A stretch of 64,000 nt of DNA from Empedobacter stercoris (GTDB lineage Bacteria; Bacteroidota; Bacteroidia; Flavobacteriales; Weeksellaceae). The position numbers were made by a program, and so were the translations under genes. The notes beneath the pieces are model-generated. The model was not told where the DNA came from and did no database searches. It was given only the letters and a program-made list of their open reading frames with translations. The stretch covers positions 2,362,501 to 2,426,500 of the forward strand of contig NZ_CP104209.1 of assembly GCF_025244765.1 (NCBI RefSeq), given 5' to 3'. Shown in pieces: positions 9,645-16,881 of this stretch (position 1 is the stretch's first letter; each line of letters starts with the position of its first letter).

Positions 9645-10001
9645 TTATTTACTTTTGATATGTTTAATATAACCTGTAATCATTTTTCCAACTTCTTCAC
9701 TTTTACTAATCAATATTTTGTATTCTTTTTCAGTTATATATTTCAAATCTCTAGAAAGTAAAAAGTAATACTTCAGTTCTTCTAAAGATGTATCCGAAAT
9801 GTTATAAAAATGTATTTGATGAGCTTTCGTTTGTTTTTTATATCCTTCAACAATGTTTGCCGGAACAGAAACTGCACAACGTTTCATTTGACTCGATAAA
9901 GCAAAAATCTCTGATTTAGGAAATTTATCGACTGTTTTATACACTTCTAAAACTAGTTGATGCGCTTCTTTCCATAAATTTAAATCATAAACTAGGCCCA
10001 T
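9645..10001 (-). CDS. Four-helix-bundle protein of the 23S rRNA intervening-sequence (S23/IVP) family
   Basis: A 118-residue protein with the family hallmarks: an N-terminal DLNLWKEAHQLVLEVY helix, then ALSSQMKRCAVSVPANIVEG and a helix containing SLEELKYYFLLSRDLKYI. Members are encoded in intervening sequences of 23S rRNA, and relatives act as the Avd accessory protein of diversity-generating retroelements; the function of stand-alone copies is unknown. It sits between hisC and hisB in the same orientation and has no role in histidine synthesis that I know of. It is flanked by octamer arrays, so it may be an intruder carried with them. Confidence 0.88.
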   Translation of the reverse strand: MGLVYDLNLWKEAHQLVLEVYKTVDKFPKSEIFALSSQMKRCAVSVPANIVEGYKKQTKAHQIHFYNISDTSLEELKYYFLLSRDLKYITEKEYKILISKSEEVGKMITGYIKHIKSK

Positions 10002-10210
10002 ATTATTTGGTTTTAAGGTTTGATAGATATTAAGTTAAGGAAAATGTTTTTAAGTTGGTCAGTAGGTGTGTTATTAAGTTTGTAAGTTGTTTAGTTTGTA
10101 TGTTTTTAAGTTGTACGGTTAGTAAGTTTTTAAGTTAGTAAGTTTAAATATTTAATAATCAGAGATAAAACCAACTTAGACACTCTACCACATAAACACT
10201 TAATCACTTA
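10002..10210 (-). repeat. Octamer-periodic inverted arrays, hisC to four-helix-bundle spacer
   Basis: The array begins inside the last codons of hisC (TTAAGTTAG includes the stop). The mRNA then has TAAGTGAT, TAAGTGTT and similar words, a short AT loop, and a long run of CTTA-type words at 8-nt intervals up to the next ATG. At about 209 bp it is the second-longest his spacer. Confidence 0.75.
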
Positions 10211-11254
10211 CTAACTTAACCCCTTAAGTACTTGTACCAACTTCCCATTTTCCTCTTCCGTTCCAACAGTAATTCTCAAACAATTCTTACATAAATCGTC
10301 ATTGTTACGGTTACGGATGACAATTCCTTTTTCAACCAATTTGTCGTAACGCTCGTTGGCATTATCCACTTTGATTAAGATAAAATTCGCATCACTTGGA
10401 TAGATTTTTTCGACAAAAGAAATCTCCGTTAACGCATTTTCTAAAACTTCTTTTTGTTGAACAATCGTATTTGTTGCTGCTACCACTTTTTCGTAATCGC
10501 TTAAAATTTCAATCGCTTTTAATTGTGTCAATTGATTGATGTTATAAGGCGGTTTAATTTTATTTAAGACCTCTACAATTTCTTGAGAGGCATATAAAAT
10601 TCCTAAACGAATTCCGGCTAAACCAACAGCTTTTGATAAAGTTTGCGTAACAATTACGTTTGGATAATTGTTGATCTCTTCGATCCAAGATGGTTCAGTT
10701 GCGAAATCAATATAGGCTTCATCGATAATTACCAATCCGTTGAAACTATTTACAATTTCTAAAATCGCTTCTCTTTTAATGATTTCTCCTGTTGGATTAT
10801 TAGGTGAACACAAGAAAATCATTTTTGTATTTTCATCCACTTTCGAGAAAATATCTTCGATGTTGGGTTGAAAATCTGATTCGTTTAATAAGGATTTGCG
10901 GTATTCCACAGCGTTTAAATTGGCCAAAAAGATGTACATTCCGTAAGAAGGTGAAATCGCGATGACGTTATCTTGATTCGGTTCGCAAAACGCACGAAAA
11001 ATTAAATCCAAAACTTCGTCGCTTCCATTGCCTAATAAAATCTGATCAGTAGGAAAATTTTTAATTTCACTTAAAATCGATTTTACTTTGCGTTGAAAAG
11101 GATCTGGATAGCGATTTAAACCATTGTTGAAAGGATTTTCGTTGGCATCTAAGAAAACGAAATCGTCATTAATATCTTGAAATTCGTCGCGCGCAGATGA
11201 ATACGCTTTCATTGCTTTTACGTTGGGACGAATGATGTTATTTATGTTGAACAT
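10211..11254 (-). CDS. hisC: Histidinol-phosphate aminotransferase
   Basis: A 347-residue PLP enzyme of fold type I. It converts imidazole acetol phosphate to histidinol phosphate with glutamate. The PLP lysine is in TQTLSKAVGLAGIRLG at about residue 208. NNPTGE and DEAYIDF are the cofactor-contacting motifs, and the C-terminal CLRITVGT contains the substrate-binding Arg. Length is normal. Its final codons (KGLS) are written in the spacer repeat word TTAAGTTAG, so the repeat appears to have replaced or shaped the end of the gene. Confidence 0.97.
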   Translation of the reverse strand: MFNINNIIRPNVKAMKAYSSARDEFQDINDDFVFLDANENPFNNGLNRYPDPFQRKVKSILSEIKNFPTDQILLGNGSDEVLDLIFRAFCEPNQDNVIAISPSYGMYIFLANLNAVEYRKSLLNESDFQPNIEDIFSKVDENTKMIFLCSPNNPTGEIIKREAILEIVNSFNGLVIIDEAYIDFATEPSWIEEINNYPNVIVTQTLSKAVGLAGIRLGILYASQEIVEVLNKIKPPYNINQLTQLKAIEILSDYEKVVAATNTIVQQKEVLENALTEISFVEKIYPSDANFILIKVDNANERYDKLVEKGIVIRNRNNDDLCKNCLRITVGTEEENGKLVQVLKGLS

Positions 11255-11379
11255 TTTATTTTAAGTTATTAAGTGTTTATGTTGACAGGTTTTTAAGTTG
11301 TTAAATGCTTATTTTGTTAGGTTTTTAAGTTATTTATACCGCAATTCTAAACCACTTAAAAACTTACTCACTTATCAAA
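11255..11379 (-). repeat. Octamer-periodic inverted arrays, hisD-hisC spacer
   Basis: After the hisD TAA the mRNA has TTGATAAG, TGAGTAAG, TTTTTAAG, TGGTTTAG. Before hisC it has CTTAAAAA- and CTTAATAA-type words. The two sets pair with mismatches around a short loop containing ATTGCGGT. Confidence 0.75.
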
Positions 11380-12663
11380 TTATTTCAAGTCTAATAATCT
11401 TAGCGTCACCGCATTTTTGTGTGCAAATAATTCTTCAGCCTCAGCCATTAATTCGATGGCCGGACCAATATTTAGAATTCCTTCTGCTGTCAATTTTTGA
11501 AACGTAATTTTCTTGATGAAACTATCTAAAGAAACTCCAGAATAATTTTTCGCATACCCATTTGTTGGCAAGGTATGATTGGTTCCGGAAGCATAATCTC
11601 CAGCCGATTCGCACGAATAGTTTCCTAGGAAAACAGAACCGGCATTGATGATATTTGGAATATAATCTTCAGCTGTTTCGCAAGCGAAAATTAAGTGCTC
11701 TGGTGCATAAATATTAGAAAAAGCTATACATTCTTCAATTGAATTAAGAACAATTCCTCTCGAATTTTCTAAAGCTTTTGCTGCTAATTCTCTTCTTGGT
11801 AAAAGTTCTATTTGAGATTGTAATTCAACAATTGTTTCTTTTAAAGTTTGCTGATTAGTTGTCAATAAAATCACTTGTGAGTCGATGCCGTGTTCAGCCT
11901 GAGAAAGTAAATCTGCTGCGACATATTTCGGAACCGAAGTTTCATCTGCGATTACTAAAACTTCGCTTGGACCCGCAGGCATATCGATTGCTACACCAAA
12001 ATTTTGCGCAACTTGTTTGGCTGCCGTTACATATTGGTTTCCTGGACCGAAAATTTTATCCACTTTCTGAATCGTTTCTGTTCCAAAAGTTAATGCGCCA
12101 ATGGCTTGAATTCCGCCAACTTTATATATTTTATCAATTCCGATTAAGTTGGCTGTATATAAAATCGCTGGGTGAATTTTACCTTCTTTGTTTGGAGGCG
12201 TACATAAAATAATGTTTTCGCATCTGGCTAATTTTGCAGGAATTCCTAACATCAAAGTAGTTGAAAATAATGGAGCTGTTCCACCTGGAATGTAGATTCC
12301 GACATTTTCGATTCCGCGTGATTCTCTCCAACAATTAACACCTTTAGTCGTTTCAATTACTTTAATTTCTTCGCGTTGTACGGCGTGAAATTTCTCGATG
12401 TTTGAAGCTGCTAATTGAATCGCTTTTTTTAAATCGTCCGAAATTAAAGCTTTGGCTTCTTCCATTTCTTCAACTGAAACTTCTAAGGAAGTTAATTGAA
12501 CTTTATCGAATTGTTCGGTAAAGTCAATTAAGGCCTGATCTTTATCCAATTGAATTTTACCAAAAACATTTAAAACGAATTTTTGTAAATCTTGCGCTTC
12601 TTTCGTTGGGCGAGAAGTTAAAGCTGACCAATCTGAAAGTTGTGGGTTTATATAAGTTTGCAT
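11380..12663 (-). CDS. hisD: Histidinol dehydrogenase
   Basis: A 427-residue zinc enzyme performing the last two oxidations, histidinol to histidine, with NAD. Visible motifs are YIPGGTAPLFSTTLM, GPGNQYVTAAKQ, the substrate/zinc segment AEHGIDSQVIL (Gln/His zinc ligands) and the C-terminal GTNHTLPTNGYAKNYSGVS. Length matches the family (about 430). It is the second gene of the operon, between hisG and hisC, with repeat-filled spacers on both sides. Confidence 0.98.
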   Translation of the reverse strand: MQTYINPQLSDWSALTSRPTKEAQDLQKFVLNVFGKIQLDKDQALIDFTEQFDKVQLTSLEVSVEEMEEAKALISDDLKKAIQLAASNIEKFHAVQREEIKVIETTKGVNCWRESRGIENVGIYIPGGTAPLFSTTLMLGIPAKLARCENIILCTPPNKEGKIHPAILYTANLIGIDKIYKVGGIQAIGALTFGTETIQKVDKIFGPGNQYVTAAKQVAQNFGVAIDMPAGPSEVLVIADETSVPKYVAADLLSQAEHGIDSQVILLTTNQQTLKETIVELQSQIELLPRRELAAKALENSRGIVLNSIEECIAFSNIYAPEHLIFACETAEDYIPNIINAGSVFLGNYSCESAGDYASGTNHTLPTNGYAKNYSGVSLDSFIKKITFQKLTAEGILNIGPAIELMAEAEELFAHKNAVTLRLLDLK

Positions 12664-12781
12664 CTTTTTTAGTTTTTATGTTATAAAGTGTTTAAGTTTA
12701 TAAGTCTTTAAGGTTTGTAAGTGTTTTTTATTCTTTATATAAATAACTACTTATGAACTTAACAACTTAAGCACATCAACA
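12664..12781 (-). repeat. Octamer-periodic inverted arrays, hisG-hisD spacer
   Basis: On the mRNA strand TGCTTAAG, TTGTTAAG, TTCATAAG follow hisG, and CTTACAAA, CTTAAAGA, CTTATAAA, CTTAAACA precede hisD. One 19-nt stretch of the left arm matches the reverse complement of the right arm at 16 positions, enough for a stable hairpin. Confidence 0.78.
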
Positions 12782-13639
12782 CTATAAAATCATTTTCTCA
12801 ATTTCCAATACTAAAATACCTTCAGCACCAGCAGCTTTTAATTGCTCGATGATGTCCCAAAAGGTATCTTCGTTAATCACCGAATGTACACTACTCCATC
12901 CTGATTCTGAAAGAGGCATAACTGTTGGCGATTTTAGAACTGGAAGAATATTACTTACCATTTCTATTTTATCGTTTGGAACATTCATTAAAATATACTT
13001 TGACTTTCTAGCTTTAAGAACAGATTCAATTCTAAACTGTAGTTTTTTTAATAGAGAAAATTTATCAAAATCGAGATTCTCACTAGAAATTAAAATAGCT
13101 TCGCTTTTGAGAATAGTTTCAAACTCTTTTAAATTATTTTTAAATAAAGTGTTTCCAGAAGAAACAATATCTACAATTGCGTCTGAAAGTCCAATGCTTG
13201 GTGCAATTTCTACAGAACCAGAAATTTCATGAATTTCGATATTTATATTTTTTGACTTAAAGAAGTTTAAAACCGTATTTGGATAAGAAGTAGCAATTTT
13301 TTTGTTCTCAAAATCATTTAAAGAATTGTATTGCGAAGATTTTGGAACAGCTACCGATAGTCTACATTTAGAAAAACCTAACTTTTGAAGAACAGGTAAT
13401 TCCATCTCATTTTCTATTAATAAATTCTCACCTATTATGGCACAATCTACTACACCATCTTTAACATATTGAGGAATATCAGAGTTTCTTAAGAAGAAAA
13501 TTTCTAATGGAAAGTTGCGAGCTTGTACACGAAGTTGATCAATACCATTATCAATTGAAACACCACAATCTTTAAGTAACTTAAGACTATCTTCGTTTAA
13601 TCGTCCTGATTTTTGAATGGCTATTTTTAATGTATTCAT
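12782..13639 (-). CDS. hisG: ATP phosphoribosyltransferase (long form)
   Basis: A 285-residue enzyme for the first committed step, ATP plus PRPP to phosphoribosyl-ATP. The length identifies the long HisG form: a catalytic periplasmic-binding-like fold (IAIQKSGRLNEDS at the start, the PRPP loop VDIVSSGNTLF near 158) followed by a C-terminal ACT-like domain (from about 215, ILMNVPNDK to the end). That domain gives histidine feedback inhibition in the family. It is the first gene of the operon, 18 bp behind the distal arm of an alternative leader stem, so it is under transcription attenuation as well as probable feedback control. Confidence 0.97.
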   Translation of the reverse strand: MNTLKIAIQKSGRLNEDSLKLLKDCGVSIDNGIDQLRVQARNFPLEIFFLRNSDIPQYVKDGVVDCAIIGENLLIENEMELPVLQKLGFSKCRLSVAVPKSSQYNSLNDFENKKIATSYPNTVLNFFKSKNINIEIHEISGSVEIAPSIGLSDAIVDIVSSGNTLFKNNLKEFETILKSEAILISSENLDFDKFSLLKKLQFRIESVLKARKSKYILMNVPNDKIEMVSNILPVLKSPTVMPLSESGWSSVHSVINEDTFWDIIEQLKAAGAEGILVLEIEKMIL

Positions 13640-13657
13640 TTTATTTTATATTTATAG

Positions 13658-13704
13658 GAGTACATCAAAAAAGCTAAAAAAAAGAAAACCCGTTTGATGT
13701 ACTC
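13658..13704 (-). promoter_or_regulatory. Alternative 12-bp leader stem overlapping the his terminator
   Basis: Plus-strand positions 13658-13669 (GAGTACATCAAA) and 13693-13704 (TTTGATGTACTC) are a perfect 12-bp inverted repeat. The upstream arm on the mRNA lies within the terminator hairpin, so the two structures exclude each other. The distal arm lies 18 bp before the hisG ATG. Confidence 0.7.
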
Positions 13705-13711
13705 AAACGGG
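13676..13711 (-). terminator. his operon attenuator terminator
   Basis: On the mRNA, CCCGTTTGA, loop GTACA, TCAAACGGG, then TTTTC and T8: a 9-bp perfect stem with a U-rich tract, located after the leader peptide and 37 bp before hisG. Its 5' arm can instead pair with ACTCAAGCGAG at the end of the leader peptide gene (13763-13753; 10 of 11 positions including one G-U), giving an antiterminator. Confidence 0.9.
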
Positions 13712-13748
13712 ATTTAGATATATTATTTGGCACAAGTCCATATCACAA

Positions 13749-13805
13749 TCAGCTCGCTTGAGTGCAAGTATGATGGTGATGATGATGGAACTGAACTGTG
13801 TACAT
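13749..13805 (-). CDS. hisL: his operon leader peptide with six consecutive histidines
   Basis: An 18-residue ORF, MYTVQFHHHHHHTCTQAS, ATG at 13805 and TGA at 13749. The His run is written CAT CAT CAT CAC CAT CAT. This is the classical design of a histidine attenuator: ribosomes short of charged tRNA-His stall in the run and leave the following RNA free to form the antiterminator. Ribosomes that reach the stop mask ACTCAAGCGAG and allow the terminator at 13711-13676. A further stem, GCAC-(UC)-AAG with CUUGUGC (13765-13757 with 13736-13730), could sequester the same strand when the leader is not translated. A promoter sits just upstream. The symbol follows the enterobacterial usage. Confidence 0.92.
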   Translation of the reverse strand: MYTVQFHHHHHHTCTQAS

Positions 13806-13823
13806 AATTTCTTTTTGTTGAGA

Positions 13824-13853
13824 CAAATTTATAAAGGATATTTTAATTAGCAA
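13824..13853 (-). promoter_or_regulatory. his operon promoter
   Basis: On the minus strand a TTG (13853-13851) is followed 19 bp later by TAAATTTG (13831-13824), matching the Bacteroidetes -33/-7 promoter form. The expected transcription start is near 13818, a few bases before the leader peptide ATG. Confidence 0.75.
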
Positions 13854-13950
13854 TGAAATTTTTAATGTTTAGAAAAAATAATTAAGAAGAATCTCATTTC
13901 TAATGTTATATTTTAAAATTTATAGTAATTAGGTTTTATTTTCTAAATAT

Positions 13951-14839
13951 TTACTTTTTTATAAATTTTTGAATTGATTGGGAGTTGTCTGTATTAATGT
14001 TGATAAGATATACCCCATTTGACAAATGATGAATATCGATTTTATTGGAATCTTGTTGATTTAAAATTATTTTACCTGTTAAATCTGTAACGGTAACGGT
14101 TTTTATTTTTTCTGTAGTATTAATATTAATGTATGTTGAAGATGGATTTGGATAAATAGAAATAGGATTCTTGTTATTCTCTGTTAATCCTAAATTTTCT
14201 AAATCAATAATAGTTACATTATCTACAAAAAAACTTGAACCATAATTATCAAAACTAAAATCTACTTCGGTAATATCTTTATTCACATCATCTATAATTG
14301 TTTCTTGAATTTTTACATGATCTAAATAGTAAATAACTTTTTTTGCATTTAAATCGACTTCAGCTTTCACATTGTACCATTTTTTAGGTGTCCATGTACC
14401 AACTGTTACACTATTTTTCATGTGTTTGTATGCAATTTCTCCATCAAAGTAAAATATCAAACCACCAACCAAATCGAACTCATTGTTTTCGTTATAAAAG
14501 CCTAACATTTCATAATTTGAATTTTCAGTTTTCTCCAAATAAACATCAGCAGAAATAGTGTATTTACGATACTTTGCAATTGGATAAGCGATTCCACCCC
14601 AATTTCCTTCTTCTACTTCATCATTTATAACATATACAGAATTCGTTCCTTTGCTCGAAATTGTATTATTGACTTTAGAATTTTCATCAGAAACATATTC
14701 CCAATTGAACCAGTTTTTTTTGGTTGTTTAGATTTCCGATTGAAAAACCTTCAGATTCTTCAAAAGAAATATTTTGGTTTTGAGCATTAACATTTAATGA
14801 TAATAGGGTTAAAGCCCCAACTAGTAAATTTTTCTTCGT
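13951..14839 (-). pseudogene. Broken secreted protein with a type IX sorting domain
   Basis: From 14839 a signal peptide can be read (KNLLVGALTLLSLNVNAQ) followed by NISFEESEGFSIGN. At the A8 run (plus-strand T8, 14714-14721) the frame shifts by one base and continues as NWFNWEYVSDENSKV to the end at 13951. Where ATG is expected the codon is ACG (14839-14837). Two independent lesions argue for a dead gene, although the A8 run could also slip. The body resembles a LamG/concanavalin-like carbohydrate-binding fold, with a C-terminal T9SS type A sorting domain (ISIYPNPSSTYININ to KFIKK). The intact protein would have been exported by the T9SS, whose SprA is encoded at 28 kb. Confidence 0.8.
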
Positions 14840-14936
14840 ATAAAATATTGTTTAATTAGCTGGCAAATATGATAATTTTATTTGAGTATAATTAAGGGGA
14901 TTTTGTAAATAATCGTTAAGAATTTTGATGAAGTGG

Positions 14937-14966
14937 TTTGACATCAAAAACTTTATTTTATTTTTG
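14937..14966 (+). promoter_or_regulatory. hflX promoter
   Basis: TTTG (14937-14940), 18 bp, TATTTTTG (14959-14966): a near-consensus Bacteroidetes promoter, 9 bp before the hflX ATG at 14976. The transcript would have almost no 5' leader. Confidence 0.75.
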
Positions 14967-14975
14967 TAGAGATTT

Positions 14976-16202
14976 ATGTTAGAAAAGAAAGAAGCACAAT
15001 ACGAAAAGGTCGTTTTAGTTGGATTGATTACACGCGAACAATCCGAAGAAAAACTGACTGAATATATGGATGAATTGGAGTTCTTGGCGTATACAGCAGG
15101 AGCTACAGTTGGTGAACGTTTCACTCAAAAAATGGATCGTCCTGATTCTAAATTTTTTGTAGGAAGCGGGAAATTAGATGAAATTGCTGCATTTGTAGAG
15201 CAATATGACATTGATACAGTAATTTTTGATGATGAATTAACACCGTCTCAGTTAAAAAATATTGAGAAAGTTGTCAATAAAAAAATTATTGATAGAACAC
15301 AATTGATTCTTGATATTTTTGCACAAAGAGCTCAAACTTCTTATGCAAGAACGCAAGTAGAATTGGCACAGTATCAATATTTATTACCTCGTTTAACACG
15401 AATGTGGACGCATTTAGAGCGTCAGCGAGGTGGAATTGGAATGCGTGGTCCTGGAGAAACGGAAATCGAAACTGATAGACGTATTATTCGTGATCGTATT
15501 ACATTACTGAAAGAAAAACTGAAAGGAATTGACAAGCAAATGGCGACTCAACGTAAAAATCGTGGTGCATTGGTGCGCGTAGCGTTGGTTGGTTATACTA
15601 ATGTTGGAAAATCGACGTTGATGAATGTTTTGTCGAAGTCAGAAGTTTTTGCAGAAAACAAGTTATTTGCAACATTAGATACAACAGTTCGTAAAGTAGT
15701 GATTGGTAATTTACCTTTCTTGTTAACGGATACGGTTGGGTTTATTCGAAAATTGCCAACACAATTGGTAGAATCCTTTAAGTCGACATTGGATGAGGTT
15801 CGTGAAGCAGATTTATTGGTTCATGTCGTCGATATTTCGCATGCAAGTTTTGAAGATCATGTTAATTCAGTGAATCAAATTTTAGCTGAAATTGATTCGA
15901 AAGAGAAGCCAACGATTATGGTTTTTAATAAAATTGATAATTTTTCTTATACGAAACAAGATGAAGATGATTTGTCTGAAAAGAAATTTGAAAACTATTC
16001 GTTAGAAGATTGGAAACGAACTTGGATGGCAAAAACGGATTATCCGACATTGTTTATTTCTGCTACAGAAAAAGATAATTTAGAAGAATTACGAGAAACG
16101 GTTTATGAAGAAGTAAAAGAACTTCACATGAAACGTTTTCCTTACAATAATTTCCTTTTTCAGTATTATGATGAGGATGAAGAGAGTGATTTGGAAGAAT
16201 AA
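14976..16202 (+). CDS. hflX: GTPase HflX
   Basis: A 408-residue ribosome-associated GTPase that splits stalled 70S ribosomes under stress in characterised bacteria. The N-terminal HflX domain contains the conserved QYLLPRLTRMW and the glycine-rich GGIGMRGPGETEIETDRR. The GTPase domain follows with G1 GYTNVGKST at about residue 206, G3 DTVGFI near 252 and G4 NKID near 316. The acidic tail EDEESDLEE is a small lineage feature. Monocistronic, with its own promoter and a strong terminator. Length is normal. Confidence 0.97.
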   Translation: MLEKKEAQYEKVVLVGLITREQSEEKLTEYMDELEFLAYTAGATVGERFTQKMDRPDSKFFVGSGKLDEIAAFVEQYDIDTVIFDDELTPSQLKNIEKVVNKKIIDRTQLILDIFAQRAQTSYARTQVELAQYQYLLPRLTRMWTHLERQRGGIGMRGPGETEIETDRRIIRDRITLLKEKLKGIDKQMATQRKNRGALVRVALVGYTNVGKSTLMNVLSKSEVFAENKLFATLDTTVRKVVIGNLPFLLTDTVGFIRKLPTQLVESFKSTLDEVREADLLVHVVDISHASFEDHVNSVNQILAEIDSKEKPTIMVFNKIDNFSYTKQDEDDLSEKKFENYSLEDWKRTWMAKTDYPTLFISATEKDNLEELRETVYEEVKELHMKRFPYNNFLFQYYDEDEESDLEE

Positions 16203-16206
16203 CATA

Positions 16207-16240
16207 AAAAAAGATGGATTGATAAAATCCATCTTTTTTG
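16207..16240. terminator. Bidirectional terminator, hflX / DsrE-like gene
   Basis: Stem AAGATGGATT / AATCCATCTT with loop GATAA, A-rich on the left and T6 on the right, lying between the convergent gene ends. Confidence 0.85.
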
Positions 16241-16241
16241 G

Positions 16242-16679
16242 TTAAAGTATAATTTGTTTAAAACCTTTTTCTTGTAATTCGAAAAGATAAATAAATGCAT
16301 TTGGTGTTGTTTGCACAAACTCTAAATATTGAGATTTATTTACACCTAATTTATTCATTGCAAATTCGCACGAAGTAAACTTAATTCCAGCTGCATTCGC
16401 TTTTTTCATCATTTCTTTTAGCTCATTATCTTCTGCTATATCCTTAACAGCAGCAGCAATCATCACAATTTCAAATGTTGATTTCGGATTGTTCTTTAAC
16501 ATTTCCTGACCAGTCATAATCGATGACATCAACATCATTTTGTTTTGTACCATAATTGCATATTTACCTTTCTTTTTCAGTTGGTACGATTGTTCAATTT
16601 GGTTGTTTTCAAGTTGTGTTGTGTTGGCTTGTGCTGTGAAAGTAGTTGCAAAAGCAAGCATAAAAACTATCTTCTTCAT
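16242..16679 (-). CDS. DsrE-family-like exported protein
   Basis: A 145-residue protein with a signal peptide (IVFMLAFATTFTAQAN). The rest resembles the DsrE/DsrF alpha-beta fold of sulfur-relay proteins. It keeps the pattern of a Cys (TSCEFAM, about residue 103) after a helix, KKANAAGIKF, and a hydrophobic strand FEIVMIAAAV. DsrE relatives carry persulfides; exported versions are of unknown function. It lies next to a Crp/Fnr regulator gene and has a Crp/Fnr-type dyad at the right distance upstream of its promoter, so control by that regulator is likely. Confidence 0.65.
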   Translation of the reverse strand: MKKIVFMLAFATTFTAQANTTQLENNQIEQSYQLKKKGKYAIMVQNKMMLMSSIMTGQEMLKNNPKSTFEIVMIAAAVKDIAEDNELKEMMKKANAAGIKFTSCEFAMNKLGVNKSQYLEFVQTTPNAFIYLFELQEKGFKQIIL

Positions 16680-16701
16680 TTTTTTCTATTTACAATTAAT
16701 T

Positions 16702-16709
16702 CAAAGGTA
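16702..16709 (-). promoter_or_regulatory. -7 element of the DsrE-like gene
   Basis: On the minus strand TACCTTTG matches TAnnTTTG, 22 bp before the start codon. Confidence 0.6.
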
Positions 16710-16730
16710 GGGTTTCGTTCCTTTTTTCGT

Positions 16731-16746
16731 TGTAACAAAAGTTACA
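16731..16746. promoter_or_regulatory. Crp/Fnr-type operator dyad TGTAAC-N4-GTTACA
   Basis: A perfect 6+4+6 dyad. Its centre is about 33 bp upstream of the -7 element centre, hence near -41 from the inferred transcription start. That is the usual position for class II activation by Crp/Fnr proteins. A Crp/Fnr gene is the next gene upstream. Confidence 0.6.
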
Positions 16747-16798
16747 GGCAATCAATTCAAAAAAATGTATCAGTTTTTTTGTGTTTACTTTAGAATTT

Positions 16799-16818
16799 TT
16801 TCATGTTATAACATGAAA
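16799..16818. repeat. 20-bp perfect palindrome
   Basis: TTTCATGTTATAACATGAAA is a perfect 20-bp palindrome lying between the Crp/Fnr terminator and the DsrE-like promoter. It has no U tract, so it looks more like a protein-binding site or a small hairpin than a terminator. Confidence 0.6.
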
Positions 16819-16850
16819 TTAAAATAGCTAATAGGTTTAAAGCAAAAAAA

Positions 16851-16875
16851 ATCCTCTCATTTTTTTGAGAGGATT
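16851..16875 (-). terminator. Terminator of the Crp/Fnr gene
   Basis: On the minus strand, ATCCTCTCA / TGAGAGGAT with an A-rich loop is followed by a T8 run, 7 bp after the gene end. Confidence 0.85.
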
Positions 16876-16881
16876 TCTTTA

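Noticed and set aside
13749-13805. Six-His sequence as an artificial tag or vector contamination
   Set aside because: It sits in native context with a Bacteroidetes promoter, terminator and antiterminator in front of hisG, and includes a CAC codon within the run.
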